Below, piece after piece: positions 54,449 to 62,722 of a stretch of 64,000 nt of DNA. Source of the stretch: CAWIHA01 sp963835855 (GTDB lineage: Bacteria; Acidobacteriota; Terriglobia; Bryobacterales; Bryobacteraceae); NCBI GenBank assembly GCA_963835855.1, contig CAWIHA010000038.1:1-64000 (forward strand). Direction: 5' to 3'. The position numbers and the translations under genes were made by a program. How positions within the stretch are numbered: position 1 is the stretch's first letter; each line of letters opens with the position of its first letter. The notes under the pieces are model-generated. The model saw only the letters and a program-made list of their open reading frames with translations, was not told the origin of the DNA and did no database searches.

Positions 54449-57064
54449 CTACTCGAGTGGCAGCTTGTCCTGCCCATTCGAGCCGTTCGCGCCGTTGCCG
54501 TCTGCGGCTACCTCCGGAATCACGCACGCGGCTGCGACGTGGTCGCCCTCTTCCATTCTGACCAGCCGCACGCCCTGCGTCGAGCGCCCCGCTTGCCGGA
54601 TCTCGCCCGCCTCAATGCGAATGATCTTGCCATCCTTGCTGATGATCATCAGGTCGGAGTCTTCTTTGACTTCCATCACCGAGACCACTTTGCCGGTGCG
54701 TGGCGTGGTCTTCATATTGATGACGCCCTTCGCGCCGCGCGCCGTGAGCCGGTACTCTTTAAGCGCCGTGCGCTTGCCAAAGCCCAACTCGGAAATCGAG
54801 AGGAGCAGCCCGTTCTCGTCCACCACTTCCATCCCGACCAAGTAGTCCTCCGCCGCGAGATCCATCGCGCGGACGCCGCGCGCCGGACGTCCCATCGGCC
54901 GCACACCGCTTTCACGGAACCGGATGGCCTTGCCCTCGTGCGAGCCGAGGAAAATATAGTTCTGCCCCGAGGTCAGCCGCGCCGCGATCAACTCGTCGCC
55001 TTCATCGAGGCTGAGCGCGATGATACCGCGCGACACCGGGTTGTCGAACTCGGTCAGCTCCGATTTTTTGATGACGCCACGCTTGGTCACCATCACGATA
55101 AACTGGCCGGGCACGAATTCCCTCACCGGCAGGAACGCCTTGATCTGTTCGTTCGGCTGGAGATTGACCAGGTTCGAGATGTGTTTGCCCTTGCCGCTCG
55201 TGCCGGCATCCGGGATCTCATAAATCTTGAGCCAGTAGACGCGCCCGGAATTCGTGAAGATGAGCAGGTAGGCGTGTGTGGAGGCGATGATCAGGTTCTC
55301 GACGAAGTCCTCGGTCCGCGTGCCCATCCCGATCCGGCCCTTTCCGCCGCGTGTTTGCCGGCGGTAGGTATCCACCGCCGTGCGCTTGAGATAGCCGCCG
55401 TGCGTGACCGTAACCGCCACGTCCTCCACCGCCACCAGGTCCTCGAGCTTGATCTCCCCGGTGTCCTCGAGAAACTCCGTTCTGCGCGCGTCGCCGTAAT
55501 CCTTCTGGACTTCCTTGAGCTCCCTGACAATGACGCTCCGCAGCGTTTTTTCCGAGCCCAGGATCTCAAGGTACTCGGTGATGCGCTGCTGGATATCCGC
55601 AAGCTCTTCGGCGATCTTCGCCTGCTCCATGCCGGTCAAGCGCTGGAGTTGCAACTCGATGATGGCCTGCGCCTGCCGCTCAGTGAAATCGAAAGCGAAG
55701 CCCTCGGGGATGAGCACTTCCCTGGCCACTTGCCCTGGGACCGGCAATGCGCCCATCAGACGGTCGCGGGCTTCCTTTGGGTTCCGCGATGCGCGGATCG
55801 TCTCAATCACCAAGTCAAGATTGTCGAGCGCCCTCTTGAAGCCGAGCAAAATGTGCTCACGGTCGCGCGCCTTGCGCAACTCGAATTCGGTGCGCCGCCG
55901 CACCACTTCGACCCGGTGGTCGATGAAGCGCTTGATCGAATCGACGAGGCCAAGCTCGCGCGGCTGCCCGTTGACGATCGAAAGCATGATGATGCCGAAC
56001 CCGGTCTGCATCTGCGTATGCTTGTACACGTTGTTCAGCACCACTTCGGCCTGCTCGCCCCGCTTCAGCTCGAAAACGATGCGCATGCCGTCGCGGTCGC
56101 TCTCGTCGCGGATTTCCAAGATGCCCTCGATCTTCTTCTCATTGACCAGTCCGGCCGCGTGCTCGATCAGGCGCGCCTTGTTCACCTGATATGGGATTTC
56201 GGTGACCACGATGAAGTCGCGGTCTTTGCCTACGTGCTCGATGGCCGCGCGCGCCCGCAGCTTGATCATGCCGCGACCCTTCGTGTACGCATCGATCACG
56301 CCCTGCCGGCCGAGAATGTAACCGCCGGTCGGGAAGTCTGGGCCGGGCACCATCTCGAGAATCTTTTCGAGTGGAGTATGCGGATTCTGGATGAGCGCGA
56401 TGGTCGCCTCGACGATCTCGGTGAGGTTGTGCGGCGGAATATTCGTCGCCATGCCGACCGCGATGCCGGAGGAGCCGTTGATCAGCAGGTTCGGAACGCG
56501 CGTCGGGAGCACTTCCGGCTCCTGCTCGCTCTCATCGTAGTTAGGCCGGAAATCGACAGTTTCCTTGTCGATGTCGGCGAGCAAGGTGGAAGCGATACGC
56601 GACAGCCGCGCTTCGGTGTACCGCATCGCCGCCGGAGGATCACCATCCACAGAACCGAAGTTGCCCTGCCCGTCGATGAGCGGGTAGCGCATCGAGAACG
56701 GCTGGGCCATTCTAACAAGCGCCTCATACACCGCGGTATCGCCGTGCGGGTGGTATTTCCCCAGGACCTCGCCGGTGATCTTGGCGCACTTGCGCGTGGG
56801 CCGGTTGAACGTCAGCCCCATTTCGTGCATGCCGTAGAGAATGCGGCGATGCACGGGCTTCAACCCGTCCCGCGCATCCGGCAGCGCGCGGCCAATGATT
56901 ACGCTCATCGCGTAATCGAGATACGACCGGCGCATCTCGTCCTCGATGTTGACCGGGATCAGATTCTTGCCGCCGCCGGCGCCCAAAGGCAATTGCGCTC
57001 CCGAACCACTGGGAGGTGGAGTCGGCGGAGTTTGCGAGGCGTCAGGACGCTCTTGATCAGCCAA
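54449..57064 (-). CDS. gyrA: DNA gyrase subunit A
   Basis: 871 residues. N-terminal breakage-reunion domain: IEDEMRRSYLDYAMSVIIGR, ALPDARDGLKPVHRRILYGM, KYHPHGDTAVYEALVRMAQP, and catalytic Tyr149 in MRYTEARL. The C-terminal beta-pinwheel contains the GyrA box QTRGGKG, which separates it from ParC. It introduces negative supercoils with GyrB. The first 30 residues are a Pro/Ser-rich extension not seen in E. coli. Quinolone-region residues corresponding to E. coli Ser83 and Asp87 are Thr110 and Glu114. Confidence 0.97.
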   Translation of the reverse strand: MADQERPDASQTPPTPPPSGSGAQLPLGAGGGKNLIPVNIEDEMRRSYLDYAMSVIIGRALPDARDGLKPVHRRILYGMHEMGLTFNRPTRKCAKITGEVLGKYHPHGDTAVYEALVRMAQPFSMRYPLIDGQGNFGSVDGDPPAAMRYTEARLSRIASTLLADIDKETVDFRPNYDESEQEPEVLPTRVPNLLINGSSGIAVGMATNIPPHNLTEIVEATIALIQNPHTPLEKILEMVPGPDFPTGGYILGRQGVIDAYTKGRGMIKLRARAAIEHVGKDRDFIVVTEIPYQVNKARLIEHAAGLVNEKKIEGILEIRDESDRDGMRIVFELKRGEQAEVVLNNVYKHTQMQTGFGIIMLSIVNGQPRELGLVDSIKRFIDHRVEVVRRRTEFELRKARDREHILLGFKRALDNLDLVIETIRASRNPKEARDRLMGALPVPGQVAREVLIPEGFAFDFTERQAQAIIELQLQRLTGMEQAKIAEELADIQQRITEYLEILGSEKTLRSVIVRELKEVQKDYGDARRTEFLEDTGEIKLEDLVAVEDVAVTVTHGGYLKRTAVDTYRRQTRGGKGRIGMGTRTEDFVENLIIASTHAYLLIFTNSGRVYWLKIYEIPDAGTSGKGKHISNLVNLQPNEQIKAFLPVREFVPGQFIVMVTKRGVIKKSELTEFDNPVSRGIIALSLDEGDELIAARLTSGQNYIFLGSHEGKAIRFRESGVRPMGRPARGVRAMDLAAEDYLVGMEVVDENGLLLSISELGFGKRTALKEYRLTARGAKGVINMKTTPRTGKVVSVMEVKEDSDLMIISKDGKIIRIEAGEIRQAGRSTQGVRLVRMEEGDHVAAACVIPEVAADGNGANGSNGQDKLPLE

Positions 57065-57157
57065 ATTGACTCCTGGCGGCGAAAGGGCTTATTCCCCTTT
57101 TATTCGCCTCGTAATAGTGCTCAAATCTAAATCCCCATTTTACCAGAAATGCATTGA

Positions 57158-57337
57158 GGGGAAAGGCACTTTTTGCCTGGGAAAGCGGCAGGTGGCAACG
57201 ACGCAGCGAATTTCATGACCGGCCAGTTCGTCACGCCGCAGTTCGTGACCGACCAGGCGATGGCCGCGCAGTATTCGAGCTACGGCCGCACGCAGCAATC
57301 CGCCAACATGCAGCTTCCCGGCCTGACGGCGGCGTGA
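57158..57337 (+). pseudogene. Truncated phage/GTA-like gene, C-terminal fragment
   Basis: The frame is open from the stop at 57155 and reads NDAANFMTGQFVTPQFVTDQ and then YGRTQQSANMQLPGLTAA before TGA 57335-57337. No gene start is obvious; ATG 57215 would give 40 residues. It lies immediately before the tail-like gene and on the same strand, so it is probably the end of a preceding phage structural gene whose remainder was lost next to gyrA. Confidence 0.4.
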
Positions 57338-57341
57338 TCTA

Positions 57342-57758
57342 ATGCCGGGCAATCTCGTCCAATCCGCCCCCAACGGGGTGATGCCCGCATCGCTGTGCAC
57401 CGCTTTCACGGAGTTGCGGGAGTACGCGCAACTCCAGAATCAGTATCACGACGGAACGATCCAGCGGTCGCAGCTTGCGCAGACGTCACGCCGGACGTTC
57501 CGGCTCAGCAAACGATTGAGCGCGTCGCTGCTGTCCGCGCTGTACAGCTTTTGGGTCTCACAGAATGCCGGGCTGACCCCGTTCGCTTTCTACAATCCGT
57601 TCGACGTGGCGTCGGGCCAGCAGATCGGCAGCAACTACGATCCCACGGGCAATAACACGCAGGGACGCGTGACGGTGGTATTCCGCGGCAACTGGGCGCA
57701 GGCCACGGACATCGCGCGGACGAACGTGCAGGGGCTGGAACTGGTGGAGGTGGCGTAG
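57342..57758 (+). CDS. Phage tail-like protein
   Basis: 138 residues. It has no signal peptide and includes FTELREYAQLQNQYHDGTIQ, RRTFRLSKRLSASLLSALYS, then SQNAGLTPFAFYNPFDVAS and a beta part ending in NVQGLELVEVA. The second half is like the gene at 59245 (FW-x-F-x-Y-N, then GLNLVEV), suggesting a shared tail-associated domain. It would be a tail-assembly or GTA baseplate component. It starts four bases after the previous fragment's stop. Confidence 0.55.
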   Translation: MPGNLVQSAPNGVMPASLCTAFTELREYAQLQNQYHDGTIQRSQLAQTSRRTFRLSKRLSASLLSALYSFWVSQNAGLTPFAFYNPFDVASGQQIGSNYDPTGNNTQGRVTVVFRGNWAQATDIARTNVQGLELVEVA

Positions 57759-57869
57759 AAGGTGCGACCACCATCCGCGCGCGTCGTGCCGTAGCCCGCG
57801 TAGCAGACTGCGACATTTCGAATGGCCGACCACCATTCGTCCGGAACCCAATCCGACACTTCTCACAAC

Positions 57870-57965
57870 GCCGTTTATCCGGCAAATCGTGATGCCCGCG
57901 CACGGCTAAGCCAAATTGAATCTATGAATTACGGGCGCATGCACAGATTGGACCGGATAAACGGC
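57870..57965. repeat. Inverted repeat, 13 bp perfect arms, 96-bp span
   Basis: GCCGTTTATCCGG (57870-57882) and its exact complement CCGGATAAACGGC (57953-57965) enclose 70 bases that are themselves partly complementary near the arms (AATCGTGATGCCC against GGGCGCATGCACAGATT). It could be a recombinase site, a small mobile element or a structured RNA. The cause is unknown. Confidence 0.6.
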
Positions 57966-57994
57966 AGCTAACCGGCAGCTAACCGACAGCTAAC
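57962..57994. repeat. 11-bp tandem repeat, three copies
   Basis: CGGCAGCTAAC occurs twice in a row and a third time as CGACAGCTAAC, at 57962-57972, 57973-57983 and 57984-57994. It begins inside the right arm of the inverted repeat. Too few copies for a function to be claimed. Confidence 0.8.
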
Positions 57995-58198
57995 CGGCCA
58001 AACTGCTTGATTTTAAATCGCTTACGCCGAAATTTGGTGCAAGCAGATTTGGGCCGGTTAATTTCAGTATCTGGCCCGTCAGATCCGATGGCTAGCGGGA
58101 AGGGCTGTCGCCAGCCATCGCCAGCTATCAGATCAGTGGCGTTGTCTGGATGGTTGAGATGTGCCATAATACTCGCCGTGTGCAGGATCTTCCGAGTC

Positions 58199-58205
58199 GT
58201 TAGGC
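58199..58205 (+). promoter_or_regulatory. Candidate integron core site GTTAGGC
   Basis: A perfect GTTRRRY core seven bases long, 75 bases upstream of the exported-protein gene. In integrons cassettes begin at the TT of such a core. No full attC or attI structure is evident upstream, and the heptamer alone would occur by chance a few times in 64 kb, so this is supportive only with the attC at 58949. Confidence 0.35.
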
Positions 58206-59014
58206 GGCACATCGCCCCGGGGCCGAATCAAGGCATATCGAACCCATCCCGTAGAACACATCACTTGGAGGGTGTCAACATGAGCGTACGAAGAAATGCG
58301 AGCGACAAGGGCGCGAGCGCGTTGTTACTGATGGGGCTGGTTCTAATGGTTGGAGGTCACAGCCTCTTGGCGGGTGCCAACGTCGGACCTCTTAGTCGAG
58401 CAAAAGCGGAGGCGCTTCTTCGAACCAAATTCGGTCTCACAAAGAACGTCCCAAAGATGGAGGTAACAACAGAACTTCTCCTATCGTGGGATGGTTTTTG
58501 CAATGGGACAAGGACCAACCCTTGCGGACCAGGGGCTCTAGACCAAGCGACAAAGTCGCTCATTAGCGAAGATCTGGTAGCTGTTGCGTTTGACGGCGCC
58601 ACGTCTCGCATGACACTGACCAAGAAGGGTCTACAATATGTGGCTGGCGCGCCGGCAGAGGGGATGAGATCGGATGGAAACGGAGGATTCGGCTCCAAGT
58701 ATGTGACATTGCCCGTATTCATTTCCTATGCGGAGTTCGGAGCAATAACCGGGATACAGGAAATTCCGCAGTTCAACGCCGCGACGGTTGAGTGGACTGT
58801 GATTAAGACGCCCACGCCCTTCGGAAACCGCCCCTTGGGGCGCTCGATGGTCTACGGCGGCACAAATAGTTTCGAGGTAGGTGCGATCAAGCTGACCGCC
58901 CGCTTCACGAAATACGATGACGGCTGGAGAATCTCGGAATAACACGACGCCTAACACGGCTTGCAGCCGACGGCGGCGAGTGCGACCATGAACCGCCGCG
59001 GCTGAAGCCTGACG
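58200..59014. mobile_element. Putative solitary integron gene cassette
   Basis: From the TT of GTTAGGC (58200) to the G of the downstream core GTTTAGC (59014): one open reading frame (58280-58942) followed within seven bases by an attC-like hairpin. This is how gene cassettes are built. It lies between two parts of a phage-tail cluster. No integrase gene is in the window. GC is visibly lower than in the flanks. Confidence 0.5.
58280..58942 (+). CDS. Exported hypothetical protein, probable cassette gene
   Basis: 220 residues from ATG 58280, with GGAGGG eight bases upstream; the frame is open from 58007 but the first 90 codons look non-coding. Signal peptide: SALLLMGLVLMVGGHSLLAG. The mature part is a mixed domain: SRAKAEALLRTKFGLTKNVP, LLLSWDGFCNGTRTNPCGPG with two Cys, LTKKGLQYVAGA and LGRSMVYGGTNSFEVGAIKL. 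No family recognised. Codon use is less GC-rich than around it. It is immediately followed by an attC-like site. Confidence 0.65.
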   Translation: MSVRRNASDKGASALLLMGLVLMVGGHSLLAGANVGPLSRAKAEALLRTKFGLTKNVPKMEVTTELLLSWDGFCNGTRTNPCGPGALDQATKSLISEDLVAVAFDGATSRMTLTKKGLQYVAGAPAEGMRSDGNGGFGSKYVTLPVFISYAEFGAITGIQEIPQFNAATVEWTVIKTPTPFGNRPLGRSMVYGGTNSFEVGAIKLTARFTKYDDGWRISE

Positions 59015-59020
59015 TTTAGC
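58949..59020 (+). other. attC-like recombination site
   Basis: R'' box GCCTAAC (58949-58955) and R' box GTTTAGC (59014-59020, one mismatch to GTTRRRY) flank an imperfect hairpin. The left arm GGCTT-G-CAGCCG-A-CGGCGG (58958-58976) pairs with CCGCCGCGGCTGAAGCC (58993-59009) over 17 bp, leaving only G58963 and A58970 unpaired. Two unpaired bases on one arm are the hallmark that IntI uses to read attC. The terminal loop is about 16 bases and total length 72, the usual size. It begins seven bases after a stop codon, as in gene cassettes. Confidence 0.65.
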
Positions 59021-59244
59021 ATCGAGATTGAGGATCTCTTGGAAGCGGAACCCTCGCAGAGATCAGCTAGCTGTCGTGAAATTCCCTTCGCACCACGAAA
59101 TACCCAAGAAGTCCGGCTCTGGAAAGTTGGCCGCGAGCGGCGATGGCAGTCCACCCCGATCCAGGCAGCAGGGTCCAACTCTGCATTAAGAACGGCCCGT
59201 TCCAGTAGTTCCGCGCTTGTCCGGGGGCTTTTGACCCACACCCC
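59021..59244. other. Intergenic stretch after the attC-like site
   Basis: About 220 bases between the attC-like site and the next tail-like gene; with the attC-like site the gene-free stretch is 302 bases. Short frames here have no recognisable features. It does not begin a second cassette: no second attC was found. Confidence 0.5.
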
Positions 59245-60072
59245 ATGTCCGACACTATCGGCCGCATCACCGTTCCCACGGTGATCAACTCCGGCCAGAC
59301 ATTCCCGCTCACCACGCAGTACCCGTTCGGCTTCTCCGTCGAGCGCCCGGTGATCGTTCATCGCTTCGGCAGCCTCGACGCCAAGCAGGAGCAGCGGTAT
59401 TACGTCGGCATTGGGCCGCGTAAGTTTCAATTCAAGCGGCCCAACCTGGGCTGGACGGAAGCCAACCAGCTCAAAGCATTCTGGGAGTCCATGCAGGGGC
59501 CGTGGAAGGCTTTCACCTACAACGTCCCCAATCCCGGCGGCTCGACTACGGGCGTCCTGGTGACCTTCGAGCAGACACCGATCTCCTTTGAATACCTGCG
59601 CAACGCTGTCCAGGTCGGACTGAACCTCGTCGAGGTCGTCGATCCGACGCAAGCACCCACCTACACCGTCAACTCCACCTGCCTCCGGTTCCCCTCGACC
59701 GCACTGTCCACAGCGCTGCTTTCCGAAGTTCAGCAGATCATCCCCCTGGTTCACATTCGCGTGCGCGAATCCGCGGTCCCCGACATCTATCTCTCCGACC
59801 GGCGCGTCACGGTCGGCGGGCAGCTATACCTGCCCCGACTGATCGGTATCGGCGAGCCCGGCTCGGATGTCCTGATCTCGCAGGACATCAAAGGCACCTC
59901 GGACAACGTCCGCTTCACCTTCGGCAACGGCGACCGCGTGATGACGCAACTCGCGCACGCTCCGGGCTCGCCGGGCTGTGCCCTTTGCTGCTACACTGTT
60001 TCCTTAAAAGAACATGCTTTCCGTAGTCATCCCGGTCCACAACGAAGAGCCGTCGCTGCTCCGCCTTTATGA
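59245..60072 (+). pseudogene. Truncated phage tail protein, DUF2163-like region
   Basis: The homologous part runs from 59245 to about 59955 (237 codons). TTQYPFGFSVERPVIVHRFG, KFQFKRPNLGWTEANQLKAF and GPWKAFTYNVPNPGG form a tail-type domain ending GLNLVEVVDPT; then IPLVHIRVRESAVPDIYLSD and LIGIGEPGSDVLISQDIKGT are like phage/GTA DUF2163 proteins. After GNGDRVMTQLA the sequence turns into non-homologous residues that overlap the start of the GT2 gene to a stop at 60072. The gene was cut at about 59955, so it is probably dead. Confidence 0.6.
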
Positions 60073-60991
60073 CCGATTAACGGCGGTGCTCGTTTCGCTT
60101 GGGCAGCCGTACGAGATCATCTTCGTCGATGACGCTTCCACCGACCGCAGCTTCGAGCTCCTGGCAAACCTGTCCGAGACCGATGCCCGCCTCAAGGTGA
60201 TCCGGCTGCGCCGTAATTTCGGCCAGACGGCCGCACTTTCAGCCGGCTTCCACGAGGCTCAGGGTGAGGTGATCGTTTCGATGGACGGGGACCTGCAGCA
60301 CGCGCCTGAGGACATTCCCGCGCTGCTGGCGAAGATCGAAGAGGGGTACGACATCGCCAGCGGCTGGCGCAAGATCCGCGTGGATCACCCGCTGACCCGC
60401 AAGCTGCCGTCCCGCATCGCCAACTGGCTCATGGCCAAGGCGTCCGGGCTGGACCTGCACGACTTCGGCACCACGTTCAAGGCCTACCGGGCCGAGGTGC
60501 TGAAGGACATCAACCTCTATGGCGAGTTGCACCGTTTCATTCCGGCGTTAGCGAGCTTTTACGGCGCGCGCATCGCCGAGGTGCCCATCCAAAACATTGT
60601 GCGTCCCAACGGCGGTTCGCATTACGGGCTGGGGCGGACGCTCCACGTTGCGTTCGACATCTTGACGATCAGGTTCCTACTGAACTACTTTACGCGGCCC
60701 ATGCACTTCTTCGGCAAGCTGGGGCTCCTCAGCGGCGGTCTCGGCGGCGGCGTGCTCGGCTATCTGGCCGTGTACAAGCTGACGAGTGGCCGTAACATCC
60801 TGGTCGAGCACGGGCCCTTGATGCTGGCGGGCGGATTGCTTCTGCTGGCCGGCTTGATGATGTTCAGCACGGGCCTGCTCGGCGAGGTCTTAATCCGCAC
60901 TTACTTCGAGAGCCAGGGCCGGCGCATTTACGCCATTCGCGAGATCCGCTGCAGCAGAGAGCGGCGCGTGCCGGGCGAGGCGAACCGGTAA
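60014..60991 (+). CDS. GT2 glycosyltransferase, polyprenyl-phosphate type (GtrB/ArnC-like)
   Basis: 325 residues. GT2 domain: LSVVIPVHNEEPSLLRLYDR, IIFVDDASTDRSFELL, and DGDLQHAPEDIPALLAKIEE with the DxD; then GTTFKAYRAEVLKDI, and two C-terminal membrane segments (LGLLSGGLGGGVLGYLAVY; LMLAGGLLLLAGLMMFSTGL). This is the shape of enzymes that load glucose or a related sugar onto undecaprenyl phosphate. The product could feed GT-C enzymes such as those at 30251 and 44594. Its start lies inside the remaining frame of the truncated phage gene. Confidence 0.88.
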   Translation: MLSVVIPVHNEEPSLLRLYDRLTAVLVSLGQPYEIIFVDDASTDRSFELLANLSETDARLKVIRLRRNFGQTAALSAGFHEAQGEVIVSMDGDLQHAPEDIPALLAKIEEGYDIASGWRKIRVDHPLTRKLPSRIANWLMAKASGLDLHDFGTTFKAYRAEVLKDINLYGELHRFIPALASFYGARIAEVPIQNIVRPNGGSHYGLGRTLHVAFDILTIRFLLNYFTRPMHFFGKLGLLSGGLGGGVLGYLAVYKLTSGRNILVEHGPLMLAGGLLLLAGLMMFSTGLLGEVLIRTYFESQGRRIYAIREIRCSRERRVPGEANR

Positions 60992-61080
60992 CGCCGCGGC
61001 TGACGATCCACGTTCTACGTTATTGACCGCCGCGCGCTTCGATCACGCTTTTGGAAACACCAAAACAGGATGCTCGAAAA

Positions 61081-62676
61081 TTATTTCACCGAGATCGTCA
61101 GGCCCGGTTGTGCGTGTACCCCTCCGACTGAGATGTCGATTGGCGCTTCGCCCGGAGTGATGCCATTGGGGATCACTACATCGATCTGGAGTATACCGTC
61201 AAAACCCCGCAGCGCCATACTCGCAAATAAGACACTGGCAGGCTGGCCGCCGATCTGCACCGCCAGCGGCCCGTTGGGCAGCCATGGAAATATCCCCATC
61301 CCCTGCCCGGTGAGATAGATCGCGGCGGTATCGTCCGGCCGAGCGGGATGCAATGGCGTGTTGAGCGAGTTGTCGGGATTCACTGCGATGAGGCGCTGGT
61401 TGCCGTTATAGTTCCACGTGAAGGCTCCGGGGCTGGTGACGGTAACGGGGACCGACACTGGAGCACTCGATGCGCCTTCGTACTGCACGATGATCGTCGT
61501 CGAGCTCTCGCCCGCCACCTGAAACGGAACTTGCACGTCCAACTGGCTGGCATCTACAAATAAAAGCGGCGCGGCCACGCCATCAAACCTGACAGTGACG
61601 TTGCCGAGGGTGGTCGGGAGGCTACCGGTCTTCGGATCCGGGCCAGCCGCTTGCGCGCCGGTCCACGGTGGTCCTAGGCAGCTCCCCAAGATTGAGACGA
61701 TCTCCCCGGGCGCCACGCCGCCCTCTGCCTTCTGGCTCGCCGCATTGACCACTCCAGCCGCCGGGAAGGCCGGCGCGTCGCATACACCTTTGAATAAGAA
61801 CGCATAGTCATAACCGGTCACCGACTTGGCCACGGAGAGAAAATTGGCGATCGCATCTTGAGGAGTGGCGGCGGCCGGAGCTTGCGCCATAGCACGCCAA
61901 AATGACTTGTAGGCCTCGAAACCGTGGTCCGCATAGATGCGGTAATACATGGCCCCGGCGAGGTCGGCAGGGCCCCAGCCGTTCGGATTCAGAACTGGAT
62001 TCAGAATCGGCCCACTCTGTCCGGCGAGAGTATTTTGCCAGGTATAGCTCGGGTCCGCCAAGTAGTTGTTGAGGAGGTCGACGAGGACTGAGTTCTCGAA
62101 GCCGGCATAAGAGAGCGAGCCGTACGGCCCACCTTTGACGGGAATTCGATCCATGGAGATGAACCGGTCGGCAATTGCAAAACCCGTGACGAAAGCATCG
62201 ATCACCTCGAGCTGGCCGCCATAGAACCAGAAGGTCCGGCCCAGCTCGTAGAACGGAGCTTGATCGAATTCACCTTGGGTAAGCACTTCGTTGTATATTC
62301 CCAAGAAATAGGGAGCGGCAATCTGGGTACCGGTGAGCCCGAGAAAGCTGCCAATCCCGTCGTCGTCCGTGACCTCGGCAATGATGTCCAGGCCGTTCAG
62401 GGTCCCCGGAGTCCACGGCGTAGGATCGCCACCGGTGATTTCTTCATAGATGCCATAAGCTCCATCCAGAGCCGTGACGAGCGCGGTCATGGTGGGGACA
62501 TCGAGTGTATTGCTGAATGTGAGAATGACGACCTTTTGACCCGTCCACGGATAGAGCGTGAGTGTCTGGCCTTCAAATGTCACGTACGTGACTGGGGGAC
62601 CGGGTTGCGCGACTAGGGGCGAAGGTACGAGCAACAAACCTGCGAATACCCCCGCGCATGGCAAGATGTGGCGCAT
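61081..62676 (-). CDS. Secreted protein with TIGR03437 C-terminal domain
   Basis: 531 residues. Signal peptide: MRHILPCAGVFAGLLLVPSPLVAQ. A unique N-terminal domain follows (residues about 25-290; LTFSNTLDVPTMTALVTALD, FYELGRTFWFYGGQLEVIDA, ADLAGAMYYRIYADHGFEAY), and from about 310 the TIGR03437 domain: VVNAASQKAEGGVAPGEIVS ILGSCLGP, VRFDGVAAPLLFVDASQLDV and FQVAGESSTTIIVQYEG. That domain is expanded in Solibacter and was named after it. The N-terminal domain is reminiscent of gluzincin-like proteins but no HExxH is present, so no activity is claimed. Confidence 0.8.
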   Translation of the reverse strand: MRHILPCAGVFAGLLLVPSPLVAQPGPPVTYVTFEGQTLTLYPWTGQKVVILTFSNTLDVPTMTALVTALDGAYGIYEEITGGDPTPWTPGTLNGLDIIAEVTDDDGIGSFLGLTGTQIAAPYFLGIYNEVLTQGEFDQAPFYELGRTFWFYGGQLEVIDAFVTGFAIADRFISMDRIPVKGGPYGSLSYAGFENSVLVDLLNNYLADPSYTWQNTLAGQSGPILNPVLNPNGWGPADLAGAMYYRIYADHGFEAYKSFWRAMAQAPAAATPQDAIANFLSVAKSVTGYDYAFLFKGVCDAPAFPAAGVVNAASQKAEGGVAPGEIVSILGSCLGPPWTGAQAAGPDPKTGSLPTTLGNVTVRFDGVAAPLLFVDASQLDVQVPFQVAGESSTTIIVQYEGASSAPVSVPVTVTSPGAFTWNYNGNQRLIAVNPDNSLNTPLHPARPDDTAAIYLTGQGMGIFPWLPNGPLAVQIGGQPASVLFASMALRGFDGILQIDVVIPNGITPGEAPIDISVGGVHAQPGLTISVK

Positions 62677-62722
62677 CGTTCTTAATCAGGATTTCGAGTC
62701 TCGCCGCTGAAATCCCTATTAG

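Larger units (their letters stand above)
57759..58198. other. Non-coding insertion region with repeats
   Basis: 440 bases without a convincing gene. It holds the inverted repeat at 57870-57965 and an 11-bp tandem repeat (57962-57994), and is lower in GC toward 58060. It separates two tail-like genes and ends in the core-like GTTAGGC at 58199. No promoter is certain. Confidence 0.5.

Noticed and set aside
53636..57130. Very long (1164 codon) open frame on the plus strand
   Set aside because: It is antisense to larE and gyrA, whose products are certain; the long frame is a by-product of high GC and codon bias.
58100..58205. A second, upstream attC site ending at GTTAGGC
   Set aside because: No R'' box or pairing arms could be found at the proper distance; only the heptamer core fits.
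61081..62676. Metallopeptidase call for the N-terminal domain of the TIGR03437 protein
   Set aside because: The helical layout is reminiscent of gluzincins, but no HExxH or other metal motif is present.
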